Below are positions 5,963-13,042 of a stretch of 14,363 bases of DNA, piece by piece (the first letter of the stretch is position 1; each line of letters begins with the position of its first letter). This DNA comes from Candidatus Latescibacterota bacterium. GTDB lineage: Bacteria; JAAXHH01; JACQVL01. The position numbers and the translations under genes are program-made. The stretch spans positions 1 to 14,363 of the forward strand of contig JACQVL010000346.1 in assembly GCA_016209865.1 (NCBI GenBank), written 5' to 3'. A model generated the notes under the pieces. That model was not told the origin of the DNA. It saw only the letters and a program-made list of their open reading frames with translations, and made no database searches.

Positions 5963-7696
5963 ATGCTCCATCATGCGAGACGGCCACGGAACGTGAATTC
6001 GTCGCGTGCCGCAGCCATGCTGTACGGGGATTGGGGGACGAGCAAGGCGTACGTCACCGGCATCGCCTTTGCCTTAGCTGGCTATACCTCGCTGTACCTC
6101 ATCATCGGGATGGCGGTGCTGACGGCCATCGTCGGGACCAACTACATCTGGATCTGCAAGTATTACCCGGACGGCGGCGGGGTCTACTCGTCCGTCCGGC
6201 ACCGTTCCCGGACGTTAGCAGTCATCGGAGCGCTCCTGTTAGTGGCGGATTATGTCGTCACCGCGGCGTTGAGTTCGTTGGACGCGTTCCACTACCTCGG
6301 GGTGGCCAACCCGGAATGGTGGGCGATCGGGGCGATCATCCTCATCGGCCTGATCAACACGGTCGGCCCGAAGCACAGCGGCGAGCTGGCGATCTTCCTC
6401 GCCCTGCCGGCCGTGCTCGTCGTCCTCGCCCTCGTCGCCGCCGCCATCCCCCATCTCCATCAGGCGGCCATCCAGCCCCCAACCGGCGGCCTCACCCACA
6501 CCTGGCTGAACTTCGTCGGCATCATCCTCGCCCTCTCCGGGGTGGAGGCGATCGCCAACATGACCGGGGTGATGCGGGTCGACCCGGACAGCACGGACGA
6601 GCATCCGTCCGTCCACAAGACCGCCCGGCGGGCGATCCTGCCGGTCCTGCTCGAAGTGACCCTGATGACCGTCTTGCTCGGCTGGGCGATGCACGCCATT
6701 CCCAACCTCTCCGGCCACACCGAAGACATGCTCCGATTCATGGGCCAGTACTACGTCGGGGACTGGTTTGCCCGGATCGTGAGCGTCGTGTTCGCGTTGC
6801 TCCTGCTCTCCGCCTCCAACACCGCCCTCGTCGACCTGATCGCCGTGATGTACTCGATGTCTCGCGACCGGGAGATGCCGTTTTCCTTCAGCCGGCTTAA
6901 TACGTACGGGGTGCCGTGGCTGCCCCTGATTGTGGCCACCGCCCTGCCGGTGATCGTCCTGACGATCGAGCACGACCTGGAGCGCTTGGCCGCGCTGTAC
7001 GCGATCGGGGTGATCGGCGCGATCACGATCAACCTCGGGTCGTGTTCGACCAACCGGCATCTGCCCATGCCGAAAGTCGAGCGGGTCATCATGGGCGGGA
7101 CGTTCGTCCTGCTGACGATGATCGAATTGACGATTGCGTACGAGAAACGCCATGCCCTCATCTTCGCCGCGATGGTGCTGACGGTGGGGTTGATCACGCG
7201 GAGTTTCGCACGGCGGTTCAGACCGGTGGAACAGGCCATGACTCTCGAAGCGCCGGTGCTCCGGCAACTCCAGCCGTTCCAGCGTGCGATGGCAACGCCG
7301 GTATCAGCCATCATGGTGGCGGTCCGGGGGGTGACGGAGACGCTGCGATTTGCGATCGAAGAAGCGAGGCTCCGGGACGCGACCCTGTACGTGTTGTTCG
7401 TCCGGGAGATCGCCATCCGGGAGGCGGTGGACTTCACCCTCGACCAGGACCCCACGGCCCAGGCTGTCTTCACCGCGGCTAGACAATTAGCCGATGGCGT
7501 CCCGGTCATCCCGCTGTACTGCGTGAGCGATGATGCGGCGGGGATGATCCTCGACCAGGCGGCCACGCTTGGGGTGGATTATCTGATCGTCGGGAGTTCA
7601 GCTCGGGGGCGACTCGTTCATCTGTTGCGTGGGAATGTCATCCAGGAAGTGGCCGACAAACTGCCGGAAGAAATCAGGTTGATCATCCATGGATAA
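5963..7696 (+). CDS. kimA: KimA-like K+/H+ symporter (APC superfamily) with C-terminal USP-like domain
   Basis: This 577-residue transporter resembles Bacillus subtilis KimA (YdaO), a high-affinity potassium-proton symporter. About twelve membrane helices fill residues 25-410. As I recall the KimA structure, its ion-site residues D36, Y43, D117, Y118, T121, S125, T230 and E233 match D23, Y30, D96, Y97, T100, S104, S182 and E185 here, with the same spacing within each group. The loop YPDGGGVY (68-75) is also conserved. A cytoplasmic universal-stress-protein-like domain spans about 430-577, but its nucleotide loop (VGSSARGRLVHLLRGN) departs from the standard G-2x-G-9x-G-S/T pattern. ATG 5963 is supported by AAGGAG at 5952-5957 with a five-base spacer. 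The leader carries a c-di-AMP riboswitch, fitting repression of potassium uptake when potassium is plentiful. A related amino-acid permease is possible but less likely. Confidence 0.85.
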   Translation: MLHHARRPRNVNSSRAAAMLYGDWGTSKAYVTGIAFALAGYTSLYLIIGMAVLTAIVGTNYIWICKYYPDGGGVYSSVRHRSRTLAVIGALLLVADYVVTAALSSLDAFHYLGVANPEWWAIGAIILIGLINTVGPKHSGELAIFLALPAVLVVLALVAAAIPHLHQAAIQPPTGGLTHTWLNFVGIILALSGVEAIANMTGVMRVDPDSTDEHPSVHKTARRAILPVLLEVTLMTVLLGWAMHAIPNLSGHTEDMLRFMGQYYVGDWFARIVSVVFALLLLSASNTALVDLIAVMYSMSRDREMPFSFSRLNTYGVPWLPLIVATALPVIVLTIEHDLERLAALYAIGVIGAITINLGSCSTNRHLPMPKVERVIMGGTFVLLTMIELTIAYEKRHALIFAAMVLTVGLITRSFARRFRPVEQAMTLEAPVLRQLQPFQRAMATPVSAIMVAVRGVTETLRFAIEEARLRDATLYVLFVREIAIREAVDFTLDQDPTAQAVFTAARQLADGVPVIPLYCVSDDAAGMILDQAATLGVDYLIVGSSARGRLVHLLRGNVIQEVADKLPEEIRLIIHG

Positions 7697-7718
7697 TGTG
7701 CTTGAGTGTCTCTTGTCC

Positions 7719-7747
7719 TTGACGAGTTCCTGTTCGTAGGCTATTTT
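7719..7747 (+). promoter_or_regulatory. Candidate sigma-70 promoter for the RidA-family gene
   Basis: TTGACG (7719-7724) and TATTTT (7742-7747) are 17 bases apart, matching five and four of six consensus bases. It lies in the 133-bp gap after the transporter gene, about 80 bases before the next start codon. No terminator for the transporter transcript is evident in this gap. Confidence 0.5.
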
Positions 7748-7829
7748 AAGGCTCACACGACAACCTTTTTCGTCCCACGTCCTGTGGGTACTGTTTCAAC
7801 CCTGCCCTCTTTCTGAGGAGGTTCTTCCG

Positions 7830-8288
7830 ATGAAGATCGAACAACGTCTGGCTGACCTCGGCATCACTCTGCCACCGTCCGGCAGACCCGCCGGGACGTA
7901 TGTGCGGGCGCGTCGAAGCGGCAACCTCATCCACATCTCCGGCACTGGTCCTGCGGCGGGCATCAAGGCTCATCGGGGAAAATACGGCCAGGACCTGGCC
8001 GCGGAGGACGGGTATGAGGCCGCACGCACGGCCGGGTTGCAGATCCTGGCTGACCTCAAGAACGCGGTGGGAGACCTCGACCGGGTCAAAGGCGTCGTCA
8101 GATCCCTGGGGATGGTCAACGCCGTCCCGGAGTTTACCGATCACATCCGGATCATGAACGGCTGCTCGGACCTGTTCGTCCAGGTGTTCGGCGAGGAAGC
8201 CGGGAAAGGGGCGCGGTCGACTGTCGGGATGGGATCACTGCCCGGCAACATCTCCATCGAGATCGAGATGACGTTCGAGGTTGAATGA
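7830..8288 (+). CDS. RidA family (YjgF/YER057c/UK114) protein
   Basis: This 152-residue protein belongs to the YjgF/RidA superfamily, which forms trimers; its best-known members hydrolyse reactive enamine/imine intermediates from amino-acid metabolism. It is of the longer subgroup that begins LADLGITLPPSGRPAGTYVRARRSGNLIHISGTGP rather than the canonical RidA of about 128 residues. Arg129, in GARSTVGMGSLPGN, aligns with the arginine that binds substrate carboxylates in RidA. ATG 7830 follows GAGGAGG (7815-7821) with an eight-base spacer, a strong ribosome-binding site. It has its own candidate promoter, and its end converges with the UPF0182 gene, leaving 11 bases between them. The exact substrate is unknown, and canonical RidA activity is uncertain for this subgroup. 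Confidence 0.9.
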   Translation: MKIEQRLADLGITLPPSGRPAGTYVRARRSGNLIHISGTGPAAGIKAHRGKYGQDLAAEDGYEAARTAGLQILADLKNAVGDLDRVKGVVRSLGMVNAVPEFTDHIRIMNGCSDLFVQVFGEEAGKGARSTVGMGSLPGNISIEIEMTFEVE

Positions 8289-8299
8289 CCTGGCGCGGA

Positions 8300-11170
8300 C
8301 TACGGTTTACCGGTTTGATCCCCCTCCGCCTTCCGTGTCCCCGCCGCCTCGGCCAGTTTTTTCAGCGACTCCTCCAGTTGCTGGAGGGCGGTGCCGTATC
8401 CCCCCCAGTCTCCCGCGCGTAACCGCTGTTCGGCCTGATTGAACTGGGTCAACGCCTGGCTGGCCAGGTCCGCCAGCGGGGTCGTGCCGGTGGTGGCGGC
8501 TTCCGCCGCGATCGCCGGTGATCGCGCTGGCCCCTGCCCCGGCTCCGGGATGGAGAAGGAGAACACCGCCGCCAGCGCCTGGTCGAGCCGTTCCCGCATG
8601 GCGATACGTCCGCCGTGCGCGACGATCACCCGCTTCAGTTCGGGCAACCCGGCCTTGCTCGACCGCAGGTACATCGGTTCGACGTAGAGGAGGGATTGTT
8701 TGATCGGCACGACGATCAAATCACCTCGGATGACTTCCGACCCTTCCTGGTTCCAGAGAGTGAGCTCCTTCGAGATGTCCGCATCCTGAGTGATCCGCGC
8801 CTCGATCTGCATCGGCCCGTAAACCAGCTCTTGCTTCGGGAAATTGTAGACGATGATACGACCGTAATTGGCCGGGTCGCATTGCGCCGCCATCCAGCCG
8901 ATCATGTTGTCCTTGTTCGACGGGGTGAACGGGAGCAGGAGGAGGAGTTCCGCCCGGTCGATCTCCGGCGTTTTCATGACGGCGTAGTACGGAACCACCT
9001 GCTGTTGATTCCCGGCATACACCTGATTCGGGATCGCCCACAGGTCTTCCTGATTGTAGAACACCTGCGGGTTTTGCATGTGGTAGGTCCGGAACATCGC
9101 CGCCTGGATGGCGAAGAGGTCGCGGGGGTAGCGCAGGTGTGCGCGCAGAGACTGCGGCATCTGGTCGAGCGGAGTGAACAGCGTCGGAAAGATGCGCTGG
9201 TACGTCCGGATGAGCGGATCCGTCGTGTCGGCGACGTAGAACTGTGTCGCGCCGGTGTAGGCGTCGATCACGATCTTCACGGAATTCCGGATGTAGTTGA
9301 TGTCGCGCAGCGACGGCTGGGCGCGGACTAAGCGCCGACGGGGCGGCTGATTCGGGCCGGGAATGGCCGCCGGCTCTCCTGGCTCGTCCTGGTCTTGAAC
9401 GGGCAGCAGACCGCTGAACCGCTCGGAGTACGGATAGGATGACGTCACGGTGTACGCATCCTGAATCCAGAACAATTTCCCCTGCGCGATGACGAGATAC
9501 GGGTCGTGGTCGTACTGGAGGAACGGGGCGATCGTCATCACCCGGTCCTGCACGCGCCGGTGGAACATCACCTGGCTGTCCAAGGTGATGAGTGGGCTGA
9601 TGAGGAAATTCAGCTCACTGAAATATTTTGCGAATGCGACCCGTCTGATGAATGAACGGATCTGAACCCCCCCAACCCCTTGGTAGGTGCAGAACTGGTT
9701 CTCTTCCCCTTTCGGGTAGTCGAACTCCTGCTGCCTCGTACGGACGACGACGTAGTTCTCCATCTTCTCCCCGTAGTAGAGTTCAGGACGAGTGATCGTC
9801 AGGTCTTCGGTCGTCGCGGCGGGCGGGATGTCTTTCACGAAGAGGACGGGCATGCCTTCGGGGGTGGCGGTGTTGACCGGGCTGAGACACACCCCGTACC
9901 CGTGCGTGTAGAACAGATGCTCATTCTGCCACGTCTTCGACGGAATCTGGTCGTACGATAGCTCGCGCGCCGCCAGCATCACCTGGCGGTATTGGCCGTC
10001 GATGACGTAGCGATCCTCATCGATGTTGGAGAAATCGTAGTACGTGCGGATCTCCTGGATCTGCTGGTACGTCCGTCTCAACGGGTTTTTGTCTAAGAGT
10101 TTGATGTTCTGGATCGTCGTCGTGTTGGCCTGCAGGTCGTCCGCCGTCAGCCGTTGCTCGAACGGAAACGGGACTTCTTGCACCCGATCCAGGCCGTACG
10201 CTTTCCGGGTATACTCGATGCTATTCTTGATGTAGGGCATTTCCTTCTCGAACTCGTTCGGCTTGACGATGAACTGCTGGACGAACATCGGGTAGAGGCC
10301 GCTGACCACGACCGCCGCCACGACCATCGTCACCACCGCGAAGATGGGCAGGTTTTGACGCCGGGAGTAGAGGCTGACGATGAACAGCACCGCGCAGACG
10401 ACGGCGACGACGAGGAGTATCCAGTACGCGTTCATCCGGGCGTACAGGTCGGTGTAGCTCGCGCCGAACGTGAACCCGGACTCGGAGTAGAGCAGCCGGA
10501 ACATGCTCAGCCGGTATCCCCAGGCGATGAGCAGGAACAGGCCGGCCGCTAAGAGGCACAAGTGCCGTCTCGCGTACGGCCGGAGATGGAAGCCGCGTTC
10601 TTCGATGACCACCGCCCCGCGGTACAGGTAGAACAGCGACACCGTGATCATCGAGGCGACCACGGCCAGGAGGAGCCAGAAGCGGACGAAACTCCAGAAC
10701 GGGAGGGAGAACACGAAGAACCCGATATCCCGGCCGAAGATCGGATCGACCGCGTTGAACGGTTCCCGGTTGAGGTACCGCAAGACCTGATCCCATTCGG
10801 ACAGCCCGATCAGTCCGAGGATCCCGCTCACGACGAGGGCCGCACCGAACGCGAGCAGGTCGATCAGCCTCGACCCGGAGAGGAGCCGTTCGAGCTCGGT
10901 CAACCCTTCGTCGAACAGGTGGAGTTCAGTCAACTGGGAGGAGAAATGCCGGGCGAGGGCGAGGTTCGACCCGACGATGATCAGTGCCGTCACGCCGAAC
11001 GCGGCGCCGACGCCGAGCTTGGCCAGGATGGTCGTCAAGAAAACCGCACGGAAGCCGAGCTGGCCGAACCAGAGCGCTTCCACGTACACGTTCGCCCAGA
11101 AGCCGAGGCCGATGTAGAGCAGCACGACGCCGCCGATGATGATCAACAGAGTTGGTCTGCCTCCACCCAT
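8300..11170 (-). CDS. UPF0182 family large membrane protein
   Basis: This 956-residue protein belongs to UPF0182 (PF03699), conserved integral membrane proteins of unknown function. The first 310 or so residues contain about seven membrane helices, beginning LLIIIGGVVLLYIGLGFW. A large, probably extracytoplasmic region follows with family hallmarks: LLDKNPLRRTYQQIQEIRTYYDF, then DRYVIDGQYRQVMLAAREL, then HGYGVCLSPVNTATPEG. The C-terminal 75 residues (LADLASQALTQFNQAEQRL and on) look helical and charged, like the tail of other members. I chose the ATG at 11170 because AAGGAG (11178-11183 on this strand) sits seven bases before it; an upstream ATG at 11212 would lie inside the preceding kinase gene. 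The kinase stop codon is 16 bases upstream, so both genes are probably one operon. No function can be assigned from the sequence. Confidence 0.9.
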   Translation of the reverse strand: MGGGRPTLLIIIGGVVLLYIGLGFWANVYVEALWFGQLGFRAVFLTTILAKLGVGAAFGVTALIIVGSNLALARHFSSQLTELHLFDEGLTELERLLSGSRLIDLLAFGAALVVSGILGLIGLSEWDQVLRYLNREPFNAVDPIFGRDIGFFVFSLPFWSFVRFWLLLAVVASMITVSLFYLYRGAVVIEERGFHLRPYARRHLCLLAAGLFLLIAWGYRLSMFRLLYSESGFTFGASYTDLYARMNAYWILLVVAVVCAVLFIVSLYSRRQNLPIFAVVTMVVAAVVVSGLYPMFVQQFIVKPNEFEKEMPYIKNSIEYTRKAYGLDRVQEVPFPFEQRLTADDLQANTTTIQNIKLLDKNPLRRTYQQIQEIRTYYDFSNIDEDRYVIDGQYRQVMLAARELSYDQIPSKTWQNEHLFYTHGYGVCLSPVNTATPEGMPVLFVKDIPPAATTEDLTITRPELYYGEKMENYVVVRTRQQEFDYPKGEENQFCTYQGVGGVQIRSFIRRVAFAKYFSELNFLISPLITLDSQVMFHRRVQDRVMTIAPFLQYDHDPYLVIAQGKLFWIQDAYTVTSSYPYSERFSGLLPVQDQDEPGEPAAIPGPNQPPRRRLVRAQPSLRDINYIRNSVKIVIDAYTGATQFYVADTTDPLIRTYQRIFPTLFTPLDQMPQSLRAHLRYPRDLFAIQAAMFRTYHMQNPQVFYNQEDLWAIPNQVYAGNQQQVVPYYAVMKTPEIDRAELLLLLPFTPSNKDNMIGWMAAQCDPANYGRIIVYNFPKQELVYGPMQIEARITQDADISKELTLWNQEGSEVIRGDLIVVPIKQSLLYVEPMYLRSSKAGLPELKRVIVAHGGRIAMRERLDQALAAVFSFSIPEPGQGPARSPAIAAEAATTGTTPLADLASQALTQFNQAEQRLRAGDWGGYGTALQQLEESLKKLAEAAGTRKAEGDQTGKP

Positions 11171-11186
11171 GGGTCTTCTCCTTCCG

Positions 11187-12179
11187 TTACGATGAAGACG
11201 ATCCCAGCGCACACATCCGCTCGACCGTCATCTGATCGTCAAGGATCAGCCGGCTGGCAAACGCCCGAATACGGACTCTCGCGGCGTCGTCCGTGACGTA
11301 CTTCACCCGGTTGATTCCGTCGATGCGGAACAGCATCTCGACCCCTGCTTGCTGGAGGGCGGCGCGTTCCGCGTCAGCCAGCAGTCGATGAGCCATTCCC
11401 TGAACGTACGCCGTCCACAGCCGCCGCACGGCCGTCACGACAGACCCGGCCAGATGAGGGGTGTTCCGGGCATGCAGCAGGTAGTGCGCCATCATGAACC
11501 CGATGTCCTGCGACGGATGACCGTAGTAGGCGAACTCCAGGTCGAACACATGGATGCGCGTGTCATCCGCCATCACGCTCGCCGTCCAGAAATCCGCATG
11601 GAGCAGGACCCGCTTCTCTTGCGTGAACCGCTGTCCCAGGCGTCTGGCGGCGTCCAGCAGGGCGGGGTCGGACAGAAAATAGAAACAGTACTGCAACCGG
11701 AGACTCTGCATCCCCTCGTTGTTGAACTCAGCCCGAAGGACGGGATCATCGAAGGTTCGCCGGTGCAACTCGGCCAGGAATGTCCCTAAGCGTTCGGCCG
11801 TTTCCGGGTTGACACGCCCCTCGATCAACGACTGTTCGACCGACGGCTTCCTGCCCAGATCGCCCATGACCAGCACCCGGTTGTCGTCATCGAAGTGGAT
11901 GATCGGCGGCACGGTCCCGTCGGGGAAGAACCGGTTCAACACCTCCAGCGCCTTCCGCTCGAACACGATCCGGTCCGTCGTGACTTTCAGGTCGGGAAAC
12001 AGACGCAGCGCGTCCAACGCCTGCTTCACGACCAGCGCGTGCTCCCCGGCCTGCACACGGAGCACCGTGTTGAGAAACCCGCCGCCGAGCGCCTCGACGG
12101 TATACTCCGTTCCCAGGGGAACCGGGAAAAGATGTCTTGCATTGAGGTATTCCGCGATGTTATCTTTATCGATGGTCAT
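11187..12179 (-). CDS. APH-fold kinase, similar to S-methyl-5-thioribose kinase (MtnK-like)
   Basis: This 330-residue protein has the aminoglycoside-phosphotransferase/choline-kinase fold. The closest pattern I recognise is methylthioribose kinase, which phosphorylates 5-methylthioribose in methionine salvage. Visible features are the N-lobe loop LGGGFLNTVLRV (31-42) with the ATP lysine Lys52 (LVVKQAL), VLVMGDL (102-108), the catalytic loop LHADFWTASVM with His194, Asp196 and Ser201, and the metal-binding DLEFAYYG with Asp213 and Glu215. MtnK also has serine where most APH enzymes have asparagine, and has DPEFAFYG at the metal site. It is shorter than typical MtnK (about 400 residues), and no other methionine-salvage gene is present, so the substrate is open. 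I start at ATG 12179; the 32 codons upstream to 12275 are repeat sequence and the opposite gene. UPF0182 follows in the same operon. Confidence 0.8.
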   Translation of the reverse strand: MTIDKDNIAEYLNARHLFPVPLGTEYTVEALGGGFLNTVLRVQAGEHALVVKQALDALRLFPDLKVTTDRIVFERKALEVLNRFFPDGTVPPIIHFDDDNRVLVMGDLGRKPSVEQSLIEGRVNPETAERLGTFLAELHRRTFDDPVLRAEFNNEGMQSLRLQYCFYFLSDPALLDAARRLGQRFTQEKRVLLHADFWTASVMADDTRIHVFDLEFAYYGHPSQDIGFMMAHYLLHARNTPHLAGSVVTAVRRLWTAYVQGMAHRLLADAERAALQQAGVEMLFRIDGINRVKYVTDDAARVRIRAFASRLILDDQMTVERMCALGSSSS

Positions 12180-12180
12180 G

Positions 12181-12208
12181 GATCGGTGGTCGGTAGTCGG
12201 TAGTCGGT
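12181..12208. repeat. Tandem heptamer array, ACCGACC family, reverse orientation
   Basis: GATCGGT, GGTCGGT, AGTCGGT and AGTCGGT are four contiguous 7-bp units, the reverse complement of the array at 1026-1050. The array ends one base before the start codon of the kinase gene on the minus strand, in the place where a ribosome-binding site would be. Confidence 0.93.
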
Positions 12209-12213
12209 GATTG

Positions 12214-12241
12214 ACCTGGAACCTGGAACTTGGAACCTGGA
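12214..12241. repeat. Tandem heptamer array, unit ACCTGGA, 4 copies
   Basis: ACCTGGA (12214-12220), ACCTGGA (12221-12227), ACTTGGA (12228-12234) and ACCTGGA (12235-12241) are contiguous, with a single change in the third unit. The array starts five bases after the preceding array and ends five bases before the ATG of the glycosyltransferase-like gene at 12247. Confidence 0.95.
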
Positions 12242-12246
12242 ACCCC

Positions 12247-12990
12247 ATGTCCCACGCGCTCGTCCTGCTCGCCAAATACCCGGAACCGGGGACGGTGAAG
12301 ACCCGGCTGGTGGTCGGGACGTCCGAGAATCAGTACTATGGACTCCAGGACGCCTGCCTGGCCAACGGCGAGCGCCTCCCGGCGGCGGATGCGTACGTCC
12401 TGTCTGCCGAGTTGTTCAAAGCCTTCTTGATCGACCGGTTCAACGCGCACCGCGGCCGGGCGTATGACCTGATCCTCGGAACGAGCCAGCCGGAACGGGT
12501 CGAGGCATTCCGGACGATCACGGGGAATGGGGTCTGTTCTCATCAGGTGACCGGCAGCAACTTAGGCGAGATGATGTGTGAGGCCTTCCGCACCTTGCTC
12601 CCTCAGTACGCGAAAGTGATCATCTCAGGGAGCGATTTCCCGTACCTGCCGGAGTCGATCATCGACCGGATGTACCGGCAGCTCGACACCCACGAGGTCG
12701 TGCTCGTTCCCGCCTGCGACGGCGCCTATAATATGGTGGGGATGAGCCGGCTGCACAACATTTTTACCATCCCTGCGTGGAGTTCCGGCTCCGAGCTGAG
12801 GGAAACGGTCGCCCTGCTACAGCGCCAGAGCATCCCTTACGCCGTCCTCGACGACGTGCGCCTCCTCGATATCGACACCATGGACGACCTGGCAATCCTC
12901 ATGCGAACCCTGCAGCCGGATCAGGCGCCGGTCACGTTTGCGAAGTTGCAAGAGCTTCGTGACCGGCTGCGTCTCACGACGAGCGTGTAA
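12247..12990 (+). CDS. DUF2064 / TIGR04282-family glycosyltransferase-like protein
   Basis: This 247-residue protein has the GT-A-like nucleotide-sugar fold of the DUF2064/TIGR04282 family, related to molybdenum-cofactor and phospholactate guanylyltransferases. Features are ALVLLAKYPEPGTVKTRL (4-21, the nucleotide-binding N-terminus), IISGSDFPYLPESII (125-139, equivalent to the family GTDCP motif) and VLVPACDGAYNMVGM (152-166) with Asp159. The family consensus at the second motif usually has a cysteine where Phe131 stands here. ATG 12247 is preferred: the in-frame TTG at 12211 would add twelve residues encoded only by the heptamer repeat. No true Shine-Dalgarno precedes the ATG; only GGA, within the repeat, lies six bases away. 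The substrate is not predictable. The arsenosugar link given to part of this family has no support here because no arsenic genes are present. Confidence 0.8.
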   Translation: MSHALVLLAKYPEPGTVKTRLVVGTSENQYYGLQDACLANGERLPAADAYVLSAELFKAFLIDRFNAHRGRAYDLILGTSQPERVEAFRTITGNGVCSHQVTGSNLGEMMCEAFRTLLPQYAKVIISGSDFPYLPESIIDRMYRQLDTHEVVLVPACDGAYNMVGMSRLHNIFTIPAWSSGSELRETVALLQRQSIPYAVLDDVRLLDIDTMDDLAILMRTLQPDQAPVTFAKLQELRDRLRLTTSV

Positions 12991-13042
12991 CTATGTATTT
13001 TACGTGGGAGTCAAAAGGCTGTCAAGGAAATTCGGAACCATT

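Noticed and set aside
5911-6900. Plus-strand open frame of 329 codons overlapping the riboswitch terminator and the KimA-like gene
   Set aside because: It begins inside the terminator T-run, is rich in R, H, P and G, and is merely the shifted frame of the transporter gene.
6239-7267. Long minus-strand open frame of 342 codons opposite the KimA-like gene
   Set aside because: Its translation is a low-complexity mix of D, R, H, Q and G with no recognisable fold, as expected for the complement of a GC-rich gene. The plus-strand frame is clearly homologous to transporters.
10562-11296. Plus-strand open frame of 244 codons across the UPF0182 start
   Set aside because: It is a charged, E/D/R/Q-rich shadow of the UPF0182 membrane helices and spans the junction of two real minus-strand genes.
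12181-12241. CRISPR-like array
   Set aside because: The units are 7 bp, directly adjoining and without unique spacers, and there are no cas genes, so these are simple tandem repeats.
12180-12275. N-terminal extension of the MtnK-like kinase to ATG 12275
   Set aside because: The 32 extra residues are encoded by heptamer repeats and the start of the opposite gene, and they contain no kinase-like sequence.
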